Assembly: GCA_965364515.1 (NCBI GenBank)
Contig: CBDTXZ010000113.1
Coordinates: forward strand, 1-9,759
Direction: 5' to 3'
Length of the DNA stretch: 9,759 nucleotides
DNA from: JAHEDH01 sp965364515
GTDB taxonomy: Bacteria > Actinomycetota > Acidimicrobiia > Spongiisociales > ZC4RG35
In this document: piece after piece, positions 6,043 through 9,759 of the stretch
Position numbering within the stretch: position 1 is the first letter of the stretch
How the letters are laid out: every line of letters begins with the position of its first letter
The notes under the pieces: model-generated
Told to the model about the DNA's origin: nothing
What the model saw: only the letters and a program-made list of their open reading frames with translations
The model's database searches: none
Made by a program: the position numbers and the translations under genes

Positions 6043-8480
6043 CCGACCCGACCGTCCTGCGAGCCGACATCGCGACCGCAGCCAGATCGGTCGCTCCGTT
6101 GTGGCCCCTCCGATCCTTCGTGGCCGTGAATCCGCTGCGCGGCCTCGAACATCGGACCTTCGACGGGGCCTGCGCACGAGCTCAGGAGTGGTTCGACGCC
6201 GACACCCATCTCGCGATCCCGAGATATCGGAAGCTTCACGGCGACGGGCGGATCTGCGACGCAGATCTCCGGCTCGCGATCCGCTCGAGCGACCCGCACC
6301 TCGGATCGCTCGAGCCCATCTGGGTCGAAGGCCGGCGGATCGACCCGGTGGATGTCATCCGCGCCGACCTGCTCGAAGGGCCCGTGGCCGCGCCGAGAGG
6401 AGCCGTCGAAACCAACCCTCTCGTCGAATACGCGGCGGCGTGGTGTGCCCGGTTCGTTGTGCCAGGGAAGCTCTCGATGCCGGGACGAGACCGTGGCTTC
6501 TTCAAGTCGTGGCGGGCACTGGCGGGATCGGATCCGAGCCTGACGCGCCTCGTCGGGCGGGGTGGGAGGCGCTGGATCACGTCCCTCCCAGACGAGCCGC
6601 TCCGTGCCCTCGACGCAGCCCTCGAGCATCTCGGCGTCGATGACGCCGTCCGGACCGACTACATCCGATCACTGCTGACATCCATGCCCGGCTGGTCGGG
6701 CTACGCCAAGTGGGAGGCGGAGTGGGCAGGCATCGATGCCCCGACGCCCAGACTTCGCATCGTCGACCTGGTTGCGATGATGGCCTCGGTCGACGCAGCC
6801 TCGGCCGGACAGCTCATCCGTGCAGGCCACCCTTCGCCGGCCGACCTCCTCGACGAACGGGTCGCCGCAGCCACGGATCGTGCCGGTGGCGACCTGCTGA
6901 CCGACGCCGATCGACAGTGGATCACATCGATCATCGAGCGGGTGCCAGATCGCGCCCGCCAATCGATCTGGCTCACCGCTCACGAGATCCACTACCGGGA
7001 CAGGCTGCTCGCCTCGCTCGACGCCCCGCGGCCGATGGAGGCAACACCACAACCGTTGGCTCAGATGGTCAACTGCATCGACGTCAGATCCGAGCCCCTG
7101 CGCCGCCACCTCGAATCGCAGGGCTCCTACGAGACCTTTGGATTCGCCGGCTTCTTCGGGGTGCCGATCAGATGGCGACCAGCTGGATCGGAGCTGTCCA
7201 GGCCACGAGCGCCGGTGCTGGTGAGCCCATCGGAAGAAGTCACGGAGACCAGCGACACGGCACGGGGCGCGCTGCGTCTGGGCGCCGAGACCGCACTCCA
7301 GCGCGCCAAGGGTGGCTTCGACGGCCCGTTTGCGCTGGCGGAAGGTGGCGGATGGATCCTCGGCCCGATCTCAGCCGCCCGAACGCTGGTCCATCGACGT
7401 AGACCGACGACCGAGCCGTCTGGCGGTGATCTCATCGTCGCAGCCGAACATCACGGCCGCAGCGGCCTGGGTTTCGATCGACGCGTTCTCCTGGCCGAGG
7501 CGATCGTCACCACGATCGGGTTCGAACGGTTCGCCCCGATCGTCCTGCTCTGCGGGCATACCAGCGCCACCGTCAACAACCCCCACGCCTCCTCGCTCGA
7601 CTGTGGAGCCTGTGCCGGCGCACCCGGGGGTGCGAACGCTCGCGCGGCGGCGAACATCCTCAACGAGCCCGGCGTTCGAACCGAGCTGAGCACTCGAGGG
7701 ATCGAGATCCCGGATGGCACCTGGTTCGTCCCCGCCGAGCACGACACCGCCAGCGATCAGGTGACCGTGCTCGACCGCCACCTCGTTCCGTCGAGCCACC
7801 ACGACCTGCTCGCTCGCTTGGAAGCCGATCTGGCGATCGCAGGCGCCGCGACCGCCGACGAACGTGCGCGACGCCTCCCTGGCGATCCCCGGACGATTCG
7901 CGATCGAGGATCGGATTGGGCACAGGTCCGGCCCGAATGGGGCCTCGCCGGCAACGCCGCATTCGTCATCGGCCCTCGATCCACCACGGAAGGTGTGGAC
8001 CTGGAGGGACGGGTGTTTCTGCACTCGTATCAGGCGGAACACGACCCTGACGCCGTTGTGCTGGAGAACATCCTGACGGCGCCGCTCATCGTGGCGCAGT
8101 GGATCTCCGCGCAGTACTACTTCTCGACTGTGGACAACGAGGTGTTCGGTGCCGGGGACAAGATGCTTCACAATGCGATCGGCGACATCGGAGTCATGAA
8201 GGGGGCAACGGGCGACCTCGCCATCGGGCTGCCGCTGCAGTCGGTTGCGATCGGCGACGAGCCGTTCCACGAGCCCCTTCGGCTGCTCGCAGTCATCGAG
8301 GCGCCGCTGGAGCGTATCGACGCGATCATCGATCGCAATCCGGACCTGGCGAAGCTCGTCGAGGGCCAGTGGATCAACATCGCCGGTCGCTCGTCTGGCG
8401 ACGAGCCCTGGTCGTTGCGAACAGCTCAGGGGAGCTGGGTTTCGTGGCATCCTGCACGTGAGATCAAGGAGACCGCATGA
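6039..8480 (+). CDS. dabA: DabA, zinc beta-carbonic-anhydrase-like subunit of the DAB transporter
   Basis: This 813-residue protein is of the family formerly called DUF2309 (UPF0753). With DabB it is thought to hydrate CO2 to bicarbonate at the cytoplasmic side in one direction, driven by a cation gradient. The zinc and catalytic set is present and spaced as in the family: Cys346 and Asp348 in NCIDVRSE, His507 in CGHTS, and Cys522 in LDCGAC, fifteen residues after the His. These correspond to Cys351, Asp353, His524 and Cys539 described for Halothiobacillus DabA2. Other family hallmarks are VAVNPLRGLE near residue 28, FGFAGFFGVP about 366-375, and QYYFSTVDN with GLPLQSV at about 690-735. The protein is soluble apart from its partner. 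GGGGAGG at 6028-6034 supports the ATG at 6039, which overlaps the dabB stop. The frame is open further upstream to 5646, but that part lies inside dabB and is not coding. Its stop overlaps the PII-like gene by ATGA. Confidence 0.93.
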   Translation: MTDPTVLRADIATAARSVAPLWPLRSFVAVNPLRGLEHRTFDGACARAQEWFDADTHLAIPRYRKLHGDGRICDADLRLAIRSSDPHLGSLEPIWVEGRRIDPVDVIRADLLEGPVAAPRGAVETNPLVEYAAAWCARFVVPGKLSMPGRDRGFFKSWRALAGSDPSLTRLVGRGGRRWITSLPDEPLRALDAALEHLGVDDAVRTDYIRSLLTSMPGWSGYAKWEAEWAGIDAPTPRLRIVDLVAMMASVDAASAGQLIRAGHPSPADLLDERVAAATDRAGGDLLTDADRQWITSIIERVPDRARQSIWLTAHEIHYRDRLLASLDAPRPMEATPQPLAQMVNCIDVRSEPLRRHLESQGSYETFGFAGFFGVPIRWRPAGSELSRPRAPVLVSPSEEVTETSDTARGALRLGAETALQRAKGGFDGPFALAEGGGWILGPISAARTLVHRRRPTTEPSGGDLIVAAEHHGRSGLGFDRRVLLAEAIVTTIGFERFAPIVLLCGHTSATVNNPHASSLDCGACAGAPGGANARAAANILNEPGVRTELSTRGIEIPDGTWFVPAEHDTASDQVTVLDRHLVPSSHHDLLARLEADLAIAGAATADERARRLPGDPRTIRDRGSDWAQVRPEWGLAGNAAFVIGPRSTTEGVDLEGRVFLHSYQAEHDPDAVVLENILTAPLIVAQWISAQYYFSTVDNEVFGAGDKMLHNAIGDIGVMKGATGDLAIGLPLQSVAIGDEPFHEPLRLLAVIEAPLERIDAIIDRNPDLAKLVEGQWINIAGRSSGDEPWSLRTAQGSWVSWHPAREIKETA
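8466..8471 (+). promoter_or_regulatory. ribosome binding site fixing the start of the PII-like gene
   Basis: AAGGAG lies inside the end of dabA, five bases before the ATG at 8477. It selects that ATG over the internal one at 8519 and points to translational coupling with dabA. Confidence 0.7.
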
Positions 8481-8833
8481 GCGACACACCCCATTTCGGA
8501 ACGGTCGGACTGACCCGGATGGCGAAGATCGAGGTGGTGGTCGACGGCGCCGAGGAGGCGACCGTTCGAGATCTCTTCCTTGGAGCCGGTGCCTCCGGAT
8601 ACACAGCAGTCACCGGGGTGTCGGGATTCGGCCATCACGGCCACCACCAGGGGAGGCTGCTGTTCAACGACAGGTCGAGCCTCTCGCTGCTCATCTCGGT
8701 CGTGCCGATAGACAGAGTCGAGACGCTCGTCGCCGGGCTGCGTCGGCTGTTCGATCACGAGCACGGCGTGCTGTTCGTCACCGAGACCCACGTCAGTCGC
8801 CCCGAGTATTTCGAGGCGGCCGATCCGGACTGA
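8477..8833 (+). CDS. PII-like signalling protein associated with the DAB transporter
   Basis: This 118-residue protein has the ferredoxin-like PII pattern. A first strand reads AKIEVVVDG (about 16-24), followed by a helix. A strand into the T-loop reads YTAVTGVSGFG (42-52), and the T-loop base carries GHHGHHQG (52-59). A second strand reads LSLLISVVP (69-77), then a helix, and a C-terminal strand GVLFVTETHVSRPEYF (97-112). PII proteins are trimers that bind nucleotides between subunits and dock on a transporter or enzyme. Here the partner is very probably DabAB, since the gene overlaps the dabA stop. The T-loop tyrosine of GlnB, the lysine before the last strand and the C-terminal RIRTGE motif are not recognisable. 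Canonical ATP/2-oxoglutarate sensing is therefore doubtful, and the protein is better grouped with PII-like carbon regulators such as SbtB or CPII. What it binds is not known from sequence. It is the last gene of the operon. Confidence 0.85.
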   Translation: MSDTPHFGTVGLTRMAKIEVVVDGAEEATVRDLFLGAGASGYTAVTGVSGFGHHGHHQGRLLFNDRSSLSLLISVVPIDRVETLVAGLRRLFDHEHGVLFVTETHVSRPEYFEAADPD

Positions 8834-9010
8834 GCCCACGCCGGCGAGGGTCTGAGACCTCTCGACAGAACGCCGCCGATGGAGCGTGACACCAGCCAGT
8901 ACGGAGATGGACGGGCACCACTCGAGACCGATGTGACCTTGTGCCCTGGGCGGGCGTCCTGTGCTCGGTAGACCGGTAGTGAGAGGCACCCGGAGCAGCC
9001 GAGGTGTCAG

Positions 9011-9661
9011 ATGCGTACCGATGTCATTGCATTCAGGACGGATGATCTCGACACGGATCTGCTCACCGTCCCCGCCGGCACACCGACCAACTGGCACGTG
9101 ATCGCCGGAGTTCCATCGTGCGGCAAGACAACCCTGATCGAGAGGCTCGCCGCTCAGGGCTTCCGGGTCATCCCAGAGTCCGCCCGCGCCTACATCGAAC
9201 GCGCGGTCGCCACGGGACAGACCATCGACGAGATCCACCGGAACGGGGCCGACCTGCAAAGGGAACTGGCAGACCTTCAGGCGAACGTCGAGGCGGAGTT
9301 GAGTCCCGAGGAGGTGCTGTTCCTCGATGGGGCGCTCCCGTTGTCGCTGGCCTGGTACCGAGCGTTCGGGTTGGACCCGAACGAGATCGTTCCGAAGTGC
9401 CTCCGCCACCGCTACGCATCGGTCTTTCTGCTCGATGCGCTCCCCCTCGACGTGGATGAGATTCGATTCGACGATTCGAGACTGGTGCCTTTCCTCGACC
9501 ATTGGATCGCCGACGACTTCACGACGCTCGGGTACGACGTGGTCAGGGTCCCCGTTCTGCCTCCCGAGGCGCGGCTCGCCTTCGTCCTCCATCGTCTCGA
9601 GGTGGATCACGCTCCACACGCCCTGGCACGGAACCAGCTCGATCCTCTCGAATGTCCGTGA
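9011..9661 (+). CDS. small P-loop ATPase of the AAA_28/NadR-like type, function unknown
   Basis: This 216-residue soluble protein has a P-loop fold. Walker A is GVPSCGKT at residues 33-40. The segment IPESAR (54-59) is typical of the AAA_28 family, whose relatives include the kinase domain of NadR and Ttd14. The Walker B-like strand is EVLFLDGALP with Asp106, and FLDHWIADDF (161-170) may form part of the lid. ATP or GTP binding is well supported. The substrate could be a nucleoside, a nicotinamide nucleotide or a protein, and none can be chosen from sequence. The start at 9011 follows GAGGTG at 9001-9006, four bases upstream. It is separated from the dab operon by 177 bases with no clear terminator or promoter, so it may be an independent unit. 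The last about 20 residues are polar and may be disordered. A functional tie to carbon uptake is not evident. Confidence 0.75.
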   Translation: MRTDVIAFRTDDLDTDLLTVPAGTPTNWHVIAGVPSCGKTTLIERLAAQGFRVIPESARAYIERAVATGQTIDEIHRNGADLQRELADLQANVEAELSPEEVLFLDGALPLSLAWYRAFGLDPNEIVPKCLRHRYASVFLLDALPLDVDEIRFDDSRLVPFLDHWIADDFTTLGYDVVRVPVLPPEARLAFVLHRLEVDHAPHALARNQLDPLECP

Positions 9662-9759
9662 GCACCACAGGACCCCGCCGGATCAGTCGATCCCGCCTGG
9701 GCTCCCTCTGACTCGCCGTTGCCCTCCCGATCCATCACCCGAACCGATCACCCCCGGTA

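Noticed and set aside
8913..8946. GGGCAC/GTGCCC dyad downstream of the dab operon as a terminator
   Set aside because: Only six pairs with a 22-base loop and no T-run; too weak to call.
8966..8979. Direct repeat CGGTAG twice, eight bases apart, upstream of the ATPase gene
   Set aside because: Two six-base copies are easily found by chance and no promoter could be placed around them.
8426..9619. 397-codon minus-strand frame spanning the PII-like gene and the ATPase
   Set aside because: It covers two plus-strand genes with clear motifs and SD sites and shows no domain of its own.
9684..9759. Gly-rich open reading on the minus strand at the right edge
   Set aside because: It could be the end of a gene entering from outside, but the visible stretch is about 24 codons with no motif.

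Overview
The window is uniformly GC-rich, with tightly packed genes, ATGA stop/start overlaps and GC-ending codons. It carries an AfsR-like cyclase-ATPase, and several genes lack a Shine-Dalgarno site but have TANNNT hexamers just upstream of the start. Together these suggest a high-GC actinobacterium, perhaps of the Acidimicrobiia or a related lineage. That placement is an inference from style, not from a marker gene. No RNA genes, insertion sequences, CRISPR arrays or phage genes were seen.

Layout. (1) Positions 45-784 hold a possible 24-codon leader ORF that overlaps, by ATGA, a class I SAM-dependent methyltransferase of unknown substrate. (2) Positions 909-3968 encode a roughly 1,020-residue signalling protein: a class III nucleotidyl cyclase domain with all six canonical catalytic positions, then an NB-ARC/AfsR-type P-loop ATPase, a winged-helix segment and a long TPR-like helical tail. 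(3) A small winged-helix regulator (4321-4031, minus strand) converges on the cyclase gene and diverges from the next operon. (4) The 179-base divergent region (4322-4500) holds three inverted repeats and a candidate promoter. (5) Positions 4501-8833 form a three-gene operon with ATGA overlaps at both junctions: dabB (membrane subunit), dabA (zinc, carbonic-anhydrase-like subunit) and a small PII-like protein. This is a DAB-type (MpsAB-related) inorganic carbon uptake system with its own PII-like partner. (6) Positions 9011-9661 encode a small P-loop ATPase of the AAA_28/NadR-like type. In the last 98 bases no gene can be supported.

How the genes may work together. DabB and DabA should form the membrane complex that couples cation flux to one-way hydration of CO2 to bicarbonate in the cytoplasm. 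The PII-like protein is the obvious candidate for tuning that complex. The divergent winged-helix protein is the obvious candidate for binding the palindrome that covers the dabB promoter. The most speculative idea is that the cyclase next door supplies cAMP to this circuit. Cyanobacterial SbtB, another PII-like protein tied to carbon uptake, binds cAMP. The cyclase-ATPase-TPR order also resembles bicarbonate-sensitive soluble adenylyl cyclase. Adjacency alone does not prove this, and the cyclase has Asp where bicarbonate-stimulated class IIIb enzymes have Thr.
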